A program made the translations under genes and the position numbers. Of a DNA stretch of 64,000 bases, positions 8,692-18,000 are shown piece after piece. Source of the DNA: Anaerolineales bacterium (GTDB taxonomy: Bacteria; Chloroflexota; Anaerolineae; Anaerolineales; E44-bin32); NCBI GenBank assembly GCA_037382465.1, contig JARRPX010000017.1:1-64000 (forward strand). Direction: 5' to 3'. Under the pieces are notes generated by a model. The model did not search any database and was not told the DNA's origin. It saw nothing but the letters and a program-made list of their open reading frames with translations. Within the stretch, counting starts at the first letter, position 1. Each line of letters opens with the position of its first letter.

Positions 8692-9780
8692 ATGAAGAAG
8701 TTATACTGGCTCTTGGCTGCGCTGTTGGTCTTCAGCATGGTCCTGACGGCCTGCGCTCCAGCCGCAACCCCCACCGAAAAACCCGTAGTCGAACAACCAA
8801 GCGGAGAAACGGTGGTGGCACCCGCGGAACCAACCGACACCGAAGGCCCCGCTCCTGCGGCGGAAGATAAGTGGTGCTCGGGCACCGATATTGTCTTCTT
8901 CCCCGGCGGTTCACCCGGCGGCCCGTTTGCTACCGTCGTTTACAACGGCGCTCTCCAGGCCGCGGATGACCTGGGCCCGAACGTCGAATACGTTTGGTCC
9001 GATTGGAATCCGCAAAACATGATCACGCAATTCTCCCAGGCCGTCGCCACCAATCCGGACGGCATCGCGATCATGGGACACCCCGGCGATGAGGCATTTG
9101 CCCCGTTGGTCGACGACGCCGAAGCAAAGGGCATTGTCGTCACCAGCATGAACACCCAGTTGCCTGAACTTCAAAAGAAATATGCGTCCAAAGGCTTTGG
9201 CTACGTCGGCGCAATCCTCTATGACGCCGGTTATGCACTCGGCTCAGAGTCGGTCAGGCGCTTCGACCTGCAGCCCGGCGACAAGGCCTTCGTCTGGGGT
9301 CTTCTGGCGCAAGCCGGACGCGGCGAACGCACGCAAGGCGTGATCGATGCCCTTGAAGAATCCGGCCTTGAAGTAATCTACCAGGAAATCGACGACGCCA
9401 CGAACGCGGACGCTGCTGCAGGCACGGCCACCTTCGTGGGCATCATGTCATCGAACCCTGACATCAAATTGGTCGTCACCGACCACGGCGCCCTTACAGC
9501 CACTCTGGAGACTTACCTGAAGAGTGCCGGCCTGGGCCCGGATGACGTCTACGCCGTCGGTTTCGATCTCTCTTCCGCCACGGTGGAAGCCGTACGCGGC
9601 GGTTGGACCGACCTGGTCATCGATCAGCAGCAGTGGTTACAGGGGTACCTGGCCGTGCTGCAAATCTGCCTGACCCACAATTACGCTTTCACGGGCCTGG
9701 AGATCAACACAGGCGCGGGATTCCTCGATAAGGACAACGTAGACATTTTGGCAAGTCTCGTGGAACAGCAAATTCGCTGA
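8692..9780 (+). CDS. Sugar ABC transporter substrate-binding lipoprotein
   Basis: A 362-residue binding protein of the ribose/galactose-binding type (Peripla_BP_4). The N-terminus is a lipoprotein signal with lipobox LTAC and acylated C21, then a Pro/Glu/Thr-rich linker to about residue 55, then two alpha/beta lobes (GGSPGGPFATVVYNG near the first lobe, VYAVGFDLSSATVEAV in the second). A strong AGAGGAGG site precedes the ATG. It is followed by a single-domain ATPase and one permease, the set of a carbohydrate importer. The neighbouring galT, galK and LacI-type regulator suggest galactose or a galactose-containing sugar, which is inference. Confidence 0.9.
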   Translation: MKKLYWLLAALLVFSMVLTACAPAATPTEKPVVEQPSGETVVAPAEPTDTEGPAPAAEDKWCSGTDIVFFPGGSPGGPFATVVYNGALQAADDLGPNVEYVWSDWNPQNMITQFSQAVATNPDGIAIMGHPGDEAFAPLVDDAEAKGIVVTSMNTQLPELQKKYASKGFGYVGAILYDAGYALGSESVRRFDLQPGDKAFVWGLLAQAGRGERTQGVIDALEESGLEVIYQEIDDATNADAAAGTATFVGIMSSNPDIKLVVTDHGALTATLETYLKSAGLGPDDVYAVGFDLSSATVEAVRGGWTDLVIDQQQWLQGYLAVLQICLTHNYAFTGLEINTGAGFLDKDNVDILASLVEQQIR

Positions 9781-9845
9781 CCCTACCGAACCGTTCCTGA
9801 CGCTCGTGAGTGACTTACGCATGTAGCAAGCGTATGGACGGAAAA

Positions 9846-9920
9846 GAGGGCTAGATGGTTGCAACCCTACTTCAACAATTGCAGATACAGACCAAGCTAC
9901 AAGGCAACCATCTAGCCCTC
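9846..9920. repeat. 17-bp perfect inverted repeat with 41-base loop
   Basis: Arms GAGGGCTAGATGGTTGC (9846-9862) and its exact complement (9904-9920) could form a strong stem-loop in the 306-base gap between the binding-protein gene and the ATPase gene. A T-run occurs about 12 bases after the second arm. A likely role is partial termination or 3-prime stabilisation, so that the binding protein is made in excess of the transporter. I see no other gene in 9781-10086. Confidence 0.55.
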
Positions 9921-10086
9921 ACCTGGAATAATCCTTTTTCATTATTTCATCATAGCCGTTGCACGCAGAAACCTTAAGAATAAAATGTACCTTACCCCTT
10001 TCCGCCGCAACAAATCAATGGATATGTGTGTTTGTGCAACGAGACGGCACTAGGCGACATAGAATACACACAAGGGAGCTAAATCT

Positions 10087-10842
10087 ATGGATTATCGACT
10101 GGAGCTGAGGAAAGTATCCAAGTCCTTCGGAGAAGTCCGTGCTCTGCGGGATGTAGACTTTCAATTGGGGCGCAACGAAGTCGTTGGTCTGTTGGGGGAT
10201 AACGGTGCTGGTAAATCCACGATGATCAAGATCATGAACGGCTGTTACCAACCAACGTCCGGCAAGTTGCTTTTCAACGGCAAAGTCGTCCATCATCTTA
10301 CCGTGCCCATGGCACGCCAGTTGGGCGTTGAAACCGTCTACCAGGAACGTGCGCTTGCCGAACTGCAAACCCTCTGGCGCAACATCTTCCTGGGACGTGA
10401 ATTGAAAAACCGCTGGGGATTGCTGGACGTAAATAAGATGAAAGCCGAAACGCACCGCTTGATGACTCAATCGATGGGCTTCACATCGCACGCCGTGAGC
10501 CCCGATTCGAAAGTCGGCAAGTTTTCCGGAGGCGAGCGTCAGGGGGTCGCCATCGTGCGCGCCCTCTATTTCGACGCTGAAATCATCATCCTGGACGAAC
10601 CCACGATGGGCCTGTCGCTGAAAGAAACCGAAAAGCTGCTCAACTTCGTGCGCGGGATCAAGGAGGCCGGTAAATCCGCCGTCTTTATCGACCACAATAT
10701 CTACCACGTCTATTCGGTATCCGATCGCGTGGTGGTCATCGACCGCGGCCGGGTGGCCGGTGAGTTCCAGACCAAAGATATCAGTCTGGAGACCTTGATG
10801 GAAAAAATGATCCTCGTTGCTGAAACAGGCAACCTGGACTAA
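10087..10842 (+). CDS. Sugar ABC transporter ATP-binding protein
   Basis: A 251-residue ATPase of the sugar importer. Walker A is GDNGAGKST near residues 38-46, the Q-loop is VYQER, the signature is FSGGERQG, Walker B is IIILDEPTMGL and the switch histidine is in IDHN. It has one ATPase domain, unlike the double-domain RbsA/MglA proteins, resembling FrcA-type importers. A GGGAG site lies before the ATG. The permease gene starts 26 bases after it, so the two are co-transcribed. Confidence 0.92.
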   Translation: MDYRLELRKVSKSFGEVRALRDVDFQLGRNEVVGLLGDNGAGKSTMIKIMNGCYQPTSGKLLFNGKVVHHLTVPMARQLGVETVYQERALAELQTLWRNIFLGRELKNRWGLLDVNKMKAETHRLMTQSMGFTSHAVSPDSKVGKFSGGERQGVAIVRALYFDAEIIILDEPTMGLSLKETEKLLNFVRGIKEAGKSAVFIDHNIYHVYSVSDRVVVIDRGRVAGEFQTKDISLETLMEKMILVAETGNLD

Positions 10843-10868
10843 TCCCTCGAACAGACAAGGATGGATCA

Positions 10869-11888
10869 ATGACCTCTCAAACGAAACAGATCAATTCCGA
10901 GACCGGCGCGCGCTACAAAGAGAGTTTCAATCTGAAGAGATTCTTGAGGACGTACGGCACGCAATTCGGCATCCTGACCGTTTTCGCCGCCATGTGGTCG
11001 TTCTTCATCATCATGGCTCCGGACACCTTTCTCTCCGCCCCAATCTATTACGCCTACATGTCGACGATCCCCTTCTTCGCCATGATCGCCATGCCGCTGA
11101 CCATCCTCATCATCGCCGGTGAAATCGATCTTTCCTTCACCTCCATCATGGCCATGGGCATGATCATGTTCATCCTGACCTACAACGCCACCCAAAGCGT
11201 CTGGCTGGCTTTTATCGTTTCCCTGGTTACAGGGTTATTCATCGGTTGGTTGAACGGAATCATCGTGGTCAAATTCGGCATTCCATCCCTGGTCGCCACG
11301 ATCGGCACCCAATTTTTCTGGCGGGGCGCAGTCCTGGTACTATCACAAGGCAAGAGCGGCACCCTGGTATATACCAAGGATACCCTCCTGTATCCGCTTC
11401 TGGTCGGCAAGATCGGCGGCGTGTTTCCCGTACAGATGCTGTGGTTGATATTCATCGCCGTCGGATCGTGGGTGCTGCTCAATCGCCATCAATTCGGGGC
11501 GCACATGTATTTGATCGGAGATAACCCCAACAGTGCAAAATTGATGGGCGTCAATACGGGACGGGCACGCATCAAGGGTTTCATGCTCGTCGGTTTGGTC
11601 TCCGCTTTCGCCGGGGTCGTCGCCAGCTTACACGTCACCTACTTCTGGCCGAGCCTGGGCGAAGGCTATCTGATGCGCACCCTGGCTTCCATCTTCCTGG
11701 GCGGAACTTCAGTATTCGGTGGTGTGGGCACGATCCTGGGCTCGTTTATCGGCGCCTTCATGATCGGCGCCATCGAGGCTGCCACCGTCGCCATCGGCTG
11801 GACAGGTTTCCTGACGCAGTTGATCTATGGACTCATCATCGTCCTCTCGGTCGTCATGCATACCTACCTGGGGAAACGGTTATCTTAG
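10869..11888 (+). CDS. Sugar ABC transporter permease (RbsC/FrcB type)
   Basis: A 339-residue integral membrane protein with about eight to ten hydrophobic segments, of the BPD_transp_2 family that forms the channel of ribose/galactose-type importers. Recognisable family stretches include AGEIDLSFTSIMAMG and GGTSVFGGVGTILGSFIGA. AAGGATGG precedes the ATG. It completes the binding protein-ATPase-permease set and is followed 72 bases later by galK. Confidence 0.92.
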   Translation: MTSQTKQINSETGARYKESFNLKRFLRTYGTQFGILTVFAAMWSFFIIMAPDTFLSAPIYYAYMSTIPFFAMIAMPLTILIIAGEIDLSFTSIMAMGMIMFILTYNATQSVWLAFIVSLVTGLFIGWLNGIIVVKFGIPSLVATIGTQFFWRGAVLVLSQGKSGTLVYTKDTLLYPLLVGKIGGVFPVQMLWLIFIAVGSWVLLNRHQFGAHMYLIGDNPNSAKLMGVNTGRARIKGFMLVGLVSAFAGVVASLHVTYFWPSLGEGYLMRTLASIFLGGTSVFGGVGTILGSFIGAFMIGAIEAATVAIGWTGFLTQLIYGLIIVLSVVMHTYLGKRLS

Positions 11889-11960
11889 CCAGATTCTAGC
11901 CTGGTAGATCGCGCAACCAACCTGCTTGCTTGATGATCGCCGCCGACACAAGGGGACGCA

Positions 11961-13133
11961 ATGCAGCGCCAACAACGCAAAGAACTCATTAAAGCCGAAT
12001 TTACTCAACGATACGGATCGTCCCCAAGTGTATGGGTCCGGGCTCCGGGCCGTGTTGATCTCATCGGCAGCCACACGGACTACAACCTAGGTTTCGTCCT
12101 CATTCAAGCCATCGATCGTGACACCTGGATAAGCGCCGCACCGCGCGACGACGATGTCGTGCGCATCACTTCGCTCAACGCAGCAGGACGATCGGAGTTC
12201 GAGCTGCCGCACGTCGAGCACGACTCAGAGACCCCCTGGAGCAACTACGTGCGCGGCGTGGCGCATATCCTTCAGGGTGAAGGCTATCGCCTCTCGGGAT
12301 TCGATGGCCTGGTCCACAGCACCATTCCCTTCGGCAGCGGGCTGAGTTCCTCAGCCGCGCTCGAAGTCGCCACGGCCGTGTTGTTCGAAGCTCTGGCCGA
12401 CTGGAAAATCGAGCCTCTCGAACGCGCCCTGCTCTGCCAGCGAGCCGAAAACGAATTTGTAGGCGTGAACTGCGGAATCATGGACCAATACGCCTCCGCG
12501 ATGGGAAAGCAGGACAGCCTGCTGCTGCTCGACTGCCGCGCCATCACCAGCCAGGCCAAGCCCATCGCACCCGGCATGCACATCGTGGTATGCGACACGC
12601 GTGCCGAGCGCACCCTGGCAGACTCGGCCTACCAGGAACGGCGCTCGCAATGTGAACGCGGCGTCCAAATCCTCTCCGGTTTTGATCCCGACGTTCACAC
12701 CCTGCGCGACGTCACGCTGGAACTACTGAATGCGCATCGAACGGACATGGAACCCGTGGTCTACAACCGCTGCCGTTTCGTGATCGAGGAGAACCTACGC
12801 GTGCTGGCCATTGCAGATGCGGTGACGGTTGGTGAACACGAACGAGCCGGCGAGATGATGTTGGAATCATTCCGCGGCGCACGTGACCTGTACGAGATCG
12901 TCTCCGGCGAAATGATCGCCATGAAAGAGGCCATCATGTCTGCCCCGGGCGCGCTGGGCACGCGCGGCGCCGGCGCCGGTTTTGGCGGCTGCATGGTGGC
13001 CCTGGTGGCCCAGGGACACTTGCAGTCTTTCGAGGAGCACGTTTTCAAAGCCTACAAGGACAGTACGGGAATCGAAGCCCAAATCTTCCCCGTCAGCGCC
13101 GTCGATGGCGCTTCGCTGCTGACATTTTCCTGA
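11961..13133 (+). CDS. galK: Galactokinase
   Basis: A 390-residue GHMP-family kinase that phosphorylates galactose at C1, feeding GalT. The galactokinase signature (GRVDLIGSHTDYNLGF) is near residues 30-45, the ATP-binding loop PFGSGLSSSAALEVA near 117-131, and the third GHMP motif GAGAGFGGCMVAL near 337-349. The ATG has AAGGGGA upstream. The position at the end of the transporter genes implies uptake followed directly by phosphorylation. The usual ENHTDY is here SHTDY, a small variation around the sugar-binding loop. Confidence 0.95.
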   Translation: MQRQQRKELIKAEFTQRYGSSPSVWVRAPGRVDLIGSHTDYNLGFVLIQAIDRDTWISAAPRDDDVVRITSLNAAGRSEFELPHVEHDSETPWSNYVRGVAHILQGEGYRLSGFDGLVHSTIPFGSGLSSSAALEVATAVLFEALADWKIEPLERALLCQRAENEFVGVNCGIMDQYASAMGKQDSLLLLDCRAITSQAKPIAPGMHIVVCDTRAERTLADSAYQERRSQCERGVQILSGFDPDVHTLRDVTLELLNAHRTDMEPVVYNRCRFVIEENLRVLAIADAVTVGEHERAGEMMLESFRGARDLYEIVSGEMIAMKEAIMSAPGALGTRGAGAGFGGCMVALVAQGHLQSFEEHVFKAYKDSTGIEAQIFPVSAVDGASLLTFS

Positions 13134-13176
13134 ATCGATCAATTTCAAGCAGAAAATACCGAGACGACAGACGCGC

Positions 13177-14148
13177 TCACGGCAGAAACAAGATATCCCA
13201 CCCGGCGTCCTGCACGCGGATTTCCGTGCTGTTCCCGGGCCAATAGAGATGCGACCAGTAGCTGGCGCCGCGCAAGGTCGAGGGGTTGCGTCCAAGGGTA
13301 ACGATGATGTGATCGGCTGTGTGATGCGCGAAATAACGCTCTCGCTGTGAGGCGCTTCGTCCCAGCGTGGGGTCCATCGCCACCCATCCGATACCCGGGA
13401 GGTAAGCCTCCAGCCAGGCATGTTCGACGGGTATGTCGCCGCGCTCTTCTTCCGGAAGATAGCGCAAACCGGTAATGTAACGGGCCGGGATTCCCGCAGC
13501 CCGGCTGAGGGCGATGGTCAGAGAGGCATACTCCGTACAATCGGCGCCCATGGCGCCGAACGTTGCCTGTGCGCCCCAATCGTCTTCGTTGTAGCTGTAA
13601 ACCAATTCGTCGCCGGCATAATCGTAGAAAGCCCGCACCTCTTCGCATAACGTGTCCTTGCCGGCGGAAAGCTCCTGCGAGAGCGCGACGATTTGTGGAT
13701 TGCGGGACTCGATGTGCAGTTCGGGCCGCACGAACTTATCGAGCACAGGGCCTTCACACTGCGACCATTCGTAGGCGACCTCAGACACTTCGACGAGTGT
13801 CTCGATCTCCACCTCGATCGTAATTCCTGGCGGGTGATCGGAGAGATCGAATTCGGCGTACAGATTTCCGTTTTCGTCGGAAAACAACACGTACGATTCG
13901 GGTGAAATCAACCGCTCACGCACCCGTTGGTAGGGTTCAAAATCGCGGATCAGCGCCACCCACAGATTTTGTTTCTCCGGCTTTCCCGCGCCCACGTTGG
14001 AAAGTGACAGATGCTGACGTACGAGGTACCGCTGTGTTTCCTCCGTTGTAACGCCGTAGGGAAGTACTGTGTCCGTTGATATTTCCGCCGGGGAAGAACA
14101 AGCAGCAAGAAAAAGTATGAACGACGCGACGTGCAACGCTTTTCGCAT
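13177..14148 (-). CDS. Transglutaminase-like lipoprotein
   Basis: A 323-residue exported protein. The N-terminus has a lipoprotein signal with lipobox LAAC (Cys17). A transglutaminase/protease-like core occupies about residues 165-275: the catalytic Cys is in GADCTEYASLTIALSRAAG, the His in VEHAWLEAY and the Asp in GWVAMDPTLG, so the triad is complete. The N-terminal 130 residues resemble the beta-rich domain that often precedes this core. It is convergent with galK, with only 43 bases between stops and no obvious terminator. Substrate unknown; an extracytoplasmic peptidase or amidase role is possible. Confidence 0.82.
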   Translation of the reverse strand: MRKALHVASFILFLAACSSPAEISTDTVLPYGVTTEETQRYLVRQHLSLSNVGAGKPEKQNLWVALIRDFEPYQRVRERLISPESYVLFSDENGNLYAEFDLSDHPPGITIEVEIETLVEVSEVAYEWSQCEGPVLDKFVRPELHIESRNPQIVALSQELSAGKDTLCEEVRAFYDYAGDELVYSYNEDDWGAQATFGAMGADCTEYASLTIALSRAAGIPARYITGLRYLPEEERGDIPVEHAWLEAYLPGIGWVAMDPTLGRSASQRERYFAHHTADHIIVTLGRNPSTLRGASYWSHLYWPGNSTEIRVQDAGWDILFLP

Positions 14149-14198
14149 GGCTTCATTATAGAAGCAATACTTGTTTATGGTTAATACAATCCAAACGA

Positions 14199-14732
14199 TT
14201 ACGATCTAAACAATAATTTATACTTCAACGGACCAGACCAGACGTGATCGGTTCGATCCACCTCACCGGCATTCTCGAAATCTTCGATCGGACATATCAA
14301 AGTCTCTTCGTCCCCCATGCGAAAGACGATCTCATCCCTGAGCACCTTGTCTACGAAATCGAACGCCGTTTCCGTCGTTTCAAAGCGCAGCTCTGTGTGT
14401 TTCCCAACTTGTACGATCGCTTCCTGCCACATAAACATCATACGCAAGTCCCCGATGACAGAATTGGCTTGAGGGATCACGTACGGCTCATCGCTCGGGT
14501 GTTCGAAGCATCCCCAATGTTCTTCCGGCAAAATGGCTACAAACCGTGACAGGCCGATTTCGGGCACAAACGGGTCATCCGCAAGATGCTCATCACGCTG
14601 GAGATCTTGGTCTTGGAAGTCCTCACCGATGCTTATTTCAGAGTCAATATCGTCCGTCGGTTTTACGGAAAGCAGGATGCCGACGATCAAGGTTATTACC
14701 AATAGGATGATCAACAGCGTAGCAATTTCCAT
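14199..14732 (-). CDS. Membrane-anchored hypothetical protein
   Basis: A 177-residue protein with one N-terminal hydrophobic segment (about residues 3-22) followed by an acidic linker and a mixed alpha/beta domain rich in aromatic and acidic residues. It is in the same direction as the transglutaminase-like lipoprotein, 50 bases upstream, so both may be co-transcribed. No domain is recognised. Confidence 0.7.
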   Translation of the reverse strand: MEIATLLIILLVITLIVGILLSVKPTDDIDSEISIGEDFQDQDLQRDEHLADDPFVPEIGLSRFVAILPEEHWGCFEHPSDEPYVIPQANSVIGDLRMMFMWQEAIVQVGKHTELRFETTETAFDFVDKVLRDEIVFRMGDEETLICPIEDFENAGEVDRTDHVWSGPLKYKLLFRS

Positions 14733-15054
14733 CTTTTCCTATACCCTTAGAAGAGACACACCAGCGAATGACACTCCCCACTTACAAAAAATTAACCCTG
14801 ATGGAGATGATTCGTTCCAACAACCATTTATTGTCATAAGTCTCGTGCGCTGTGTGATTGAAAACACTTCATAAGAACACGCTTCGCTCGTCCGAACTGC
14901 GAATGTAATTATTCAAAATCGGACGAAGTTTGTCCACTCTGCAGGTGACATCCTGCACTGCCCCACATTCCGCCGTACTTCTATCATTATTCCATACCGA
15001 ATCTCGTCGTAGAGCGCCCTGAAATCTGGCGCTCCCAGCCCACGGGAGGGGCCC
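14733..15054 (+). promoter_or_regulatory. Upstream region of the large Hdr operon
   Basis: This 322-base stretch holds no credible gene. TGCAGG-TGACAT-CCTGCA at 14940-14957 is a perfect 6-bp inverted repeat with a 6-base spacer and could be an operator. A longer imperfect hairpin pairs TCGGACGAAG (about 14919-14928) with CTTCGCTCGTCCGA upstream, with a 4-base bulge. GGGAGGGG at about 15044-15051 is the ribosome-binding site for the TTG start at 15055. No clear sigma70 hexamers seen. Confidence 0.35.
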
Positions 15055-18000
15055 TTGTCATCAAAGCAAAGGGCGCAGGCAGACCCCCTCGTTCGGGCTC
15101 AAAACGACCCGCCCGCTCCCATCGGAGCGGTCCTGGTCGTTGGCGGTGGCATCGCCGGCATGCAGGCCAGCCTCGATCTGGCCGACCAGGGTTACAAGGT
15201 CCACCTGGCAGAGACGAAGTCCGCCATTGGCGGACACATGGCACAACTCGACAAGACGTTTCCTACCAACGACTGTGCCATGTGCACCATCAGTCCGAAA
15301 CTCGTCGACACCGGCCGCCACCTCAACATCGATCTGCACGTCGATACTGACGTGCTCAAGGTCGATGGCCAGCCCGGCGATTTCACGGTCACCCTGCGTC
15401 ACAAGCCACGCTACATCGATCCCTTGAAGTGTGTCGGCTGCGGCGATTGCGCCGAAGTCTGCCCGGTCGTGCTGCCCGACCCCTTCAACGAAGGCCTCGC
15501 GCCTCGCCGCGCGGCCCACAAACTCTACCCCCAAGGCGTTCCCAACGCATATGCCATCGCCAAACTGGGTATTTCTCCCTGCCGTGACGCCTGCCCCGCC
15601 GGGCAGCGCGCCCAGGGTTACATCGCCCTGATTCGCGAAGGTCGTTACGATGACGCCCTGCGCGTGATCAAGGAGGACAATCCGTTTCCGGGGATTTGTG
15701 GCCGTATCTGCAACCATCGCTGCGAGGCTGCCTGCAACCGCGGCCTGGTCGACGAACCGATCAACATTCGCGCCCTGAAACGCTTCGTCACCGACAAAGT
15801 CTACGAGAAACCGCGCCAGGCGCGCGAAGCGGCCGAAATTACCCGCAAATCCAGAGTCGCCGTGATCGGCGCCGGTCCCTGCGGCCTGACCGCCGCACAG
15901 GACCTGGCCTTGTTGGGCTATCCGGTCACGGTTTTCGAAGCGCTGCCCGTCGCCGGCGGCATGCTGCGCGTCGGCGTTCCCGAGTACCGCCTGCCCACGG
16001 AGATCATCGAGCGCGAGATCGCCGATATTCTCGATCTCGGAATCGACCTGAAGCTCGACACCAGGGTCGAGGATCTGGATGACTTGTTCGACCAGGGCTT
16101 TGAGGCGGTTCTCATCGCGGTCGGCGCCCACGAGGGGATCCGTCTGCCGATCCCGGGCGCCGACCTCGAGGGCGTATTGATCAATACCCGCTTCCTGCGC
16201 GACGTACGCCTGGACAACCCGCCGGCAATCGGGGATCGTGTTCTCGTGCTCGGGGGCGGCAACGTGGCCTTCGACTGCGCACGTACCGCCGTACGCATGG
16301 GCGCCGAAGTGCACATGGCCTGTCTCGAGCCGCGCGATAATTTACCCGGCCATGCCTGGGAAGCCGATGCCGCCGAGGAGGAAGGCGTCGTCATTCACGC
16401 CGACCGCACGTTCCTACGCGTCGTCGACGACGGCAGCGGGCACGCGGCCGGAGTCGAATGCGAGCGGGTGGCCCACTTCGATTTCGACCACGAGGGCCGC
16501 TTGTCCGTCGAGACCGTACCCGATTCCAAACACGTGATCGAAGCGGATACCATCATATTCTCCGTCGGTCAGCGTGCCGGTCTGGCCTTCATCCCCGATG
16601 ACGCCGGAGTGGGCGTCACCACCAAACGCACGATTGCCATCAACCCCAACACCATGGCCGCAACCCGGCCGGGCGTTTTCGCCGCCGGCGACAGCGTCTC
16701 CGGCACGGCGTTTGTGATCGAAGCCGTGGCCTCCGGCCATCAAGCGGCCGAAAGCATTCACCGTTATCTGCGCGGCGAGGAACTCGAGCCGGAACCCAAG
16801 CCTGAACTGCCGGTGGTGAAATTCACTCGCGCCGAACTTCAGGCGCGTATCAACTCCGGCGAGATCCAGCCCACGGGCCGGATCCCCATGCCCGAGCTTC
16901 CCGTCGAACAGCGGACGAGCTGCTTCGCCGAGGTTGAGGGGGGTTACAGCGACGAATCGGCACAAGCCGAAGCGGCTCGCTGCCTGGCTTGCGCACAGTG
17001 CTCCGAATGCCTCTCCTGCCAGTACGTCTGTGGGCGTGATGCCATCAACCACAACGATGTCGCGAAGATCGAGCAGCTTCGAGTGGGCGCCGTGATCCTG
17101 GCGCCCGGCTACGAAATCTACAACGCCGAGTTATCCGCCGAGTACGGATTGGGGCGCTACCCCAACGTGATCACCGCCCTGCAGCTCGAGCGCCTGCTCT
17201 CCGCCTCCGGTCCCACGCAAGGCCACGTCAATCGTCCCTCCGATGGAACACCCGCGAAAAAAGTCGCCTTCCTGCAGTGCGTCGGCTCGCGCGACAAGAG
17301 TCACGATTACTGCTCCTCCGTGTGCTGCATGTACGCCGCCAAAGAAGCGATCATGATCAAGGAGCACGATTCCGAGGCCGAGGTGCACGTGTTCATGATG
17401 GACATGCGCGCCTTCAGCAAGGGCTACGAAAGCTACTACCGCCGTGCCAAACAGCAGTACAACATCGAATACACACGCTGCCGGATTTCTGAATTCAAGG
17501 AAGACGCGGACAGTCAGGACATCATACTGCGATACGTGCAGCAGCCGTCGACGAACGGAAACGGTAAATCTGCCGCCGGTTCGCCGACTCCCGGGTCGCT
17601 GCTCACCGAAGAGCACTTCGATCTGGTCGTCCTTTCCGTCGGCATGGAGATTTCCGAAAGCGTAAAGGCTTTGGGCAGGGACCTCGGCATCCAGCTGGAC
17701 GAGTACGGATTCTGCCACACGGCTTCGTTCAATCCACTCGAGACCACCCGGCCGGGAATCTACGCCGTCGGACCATTCCGCGAACCGAAGGACATCCCCG
17801 AATCGGTGGTCGACGCCAGCGGCGCTGCTGCAATGGCGGCCGGCCTGCTCGCCCCGGCACGCCACTCACTCACCACTTCCCCCGAATATCCTCCCGAGCG
17901 CGACGTGACGGGCGAAGAACCGCGCGTGGGCGTTTTCGTCTGCCACTGCGGTTCGAACATCGGCGGCTACCTCGACGTGCCCAGCGTGGCCGAGTACGCC

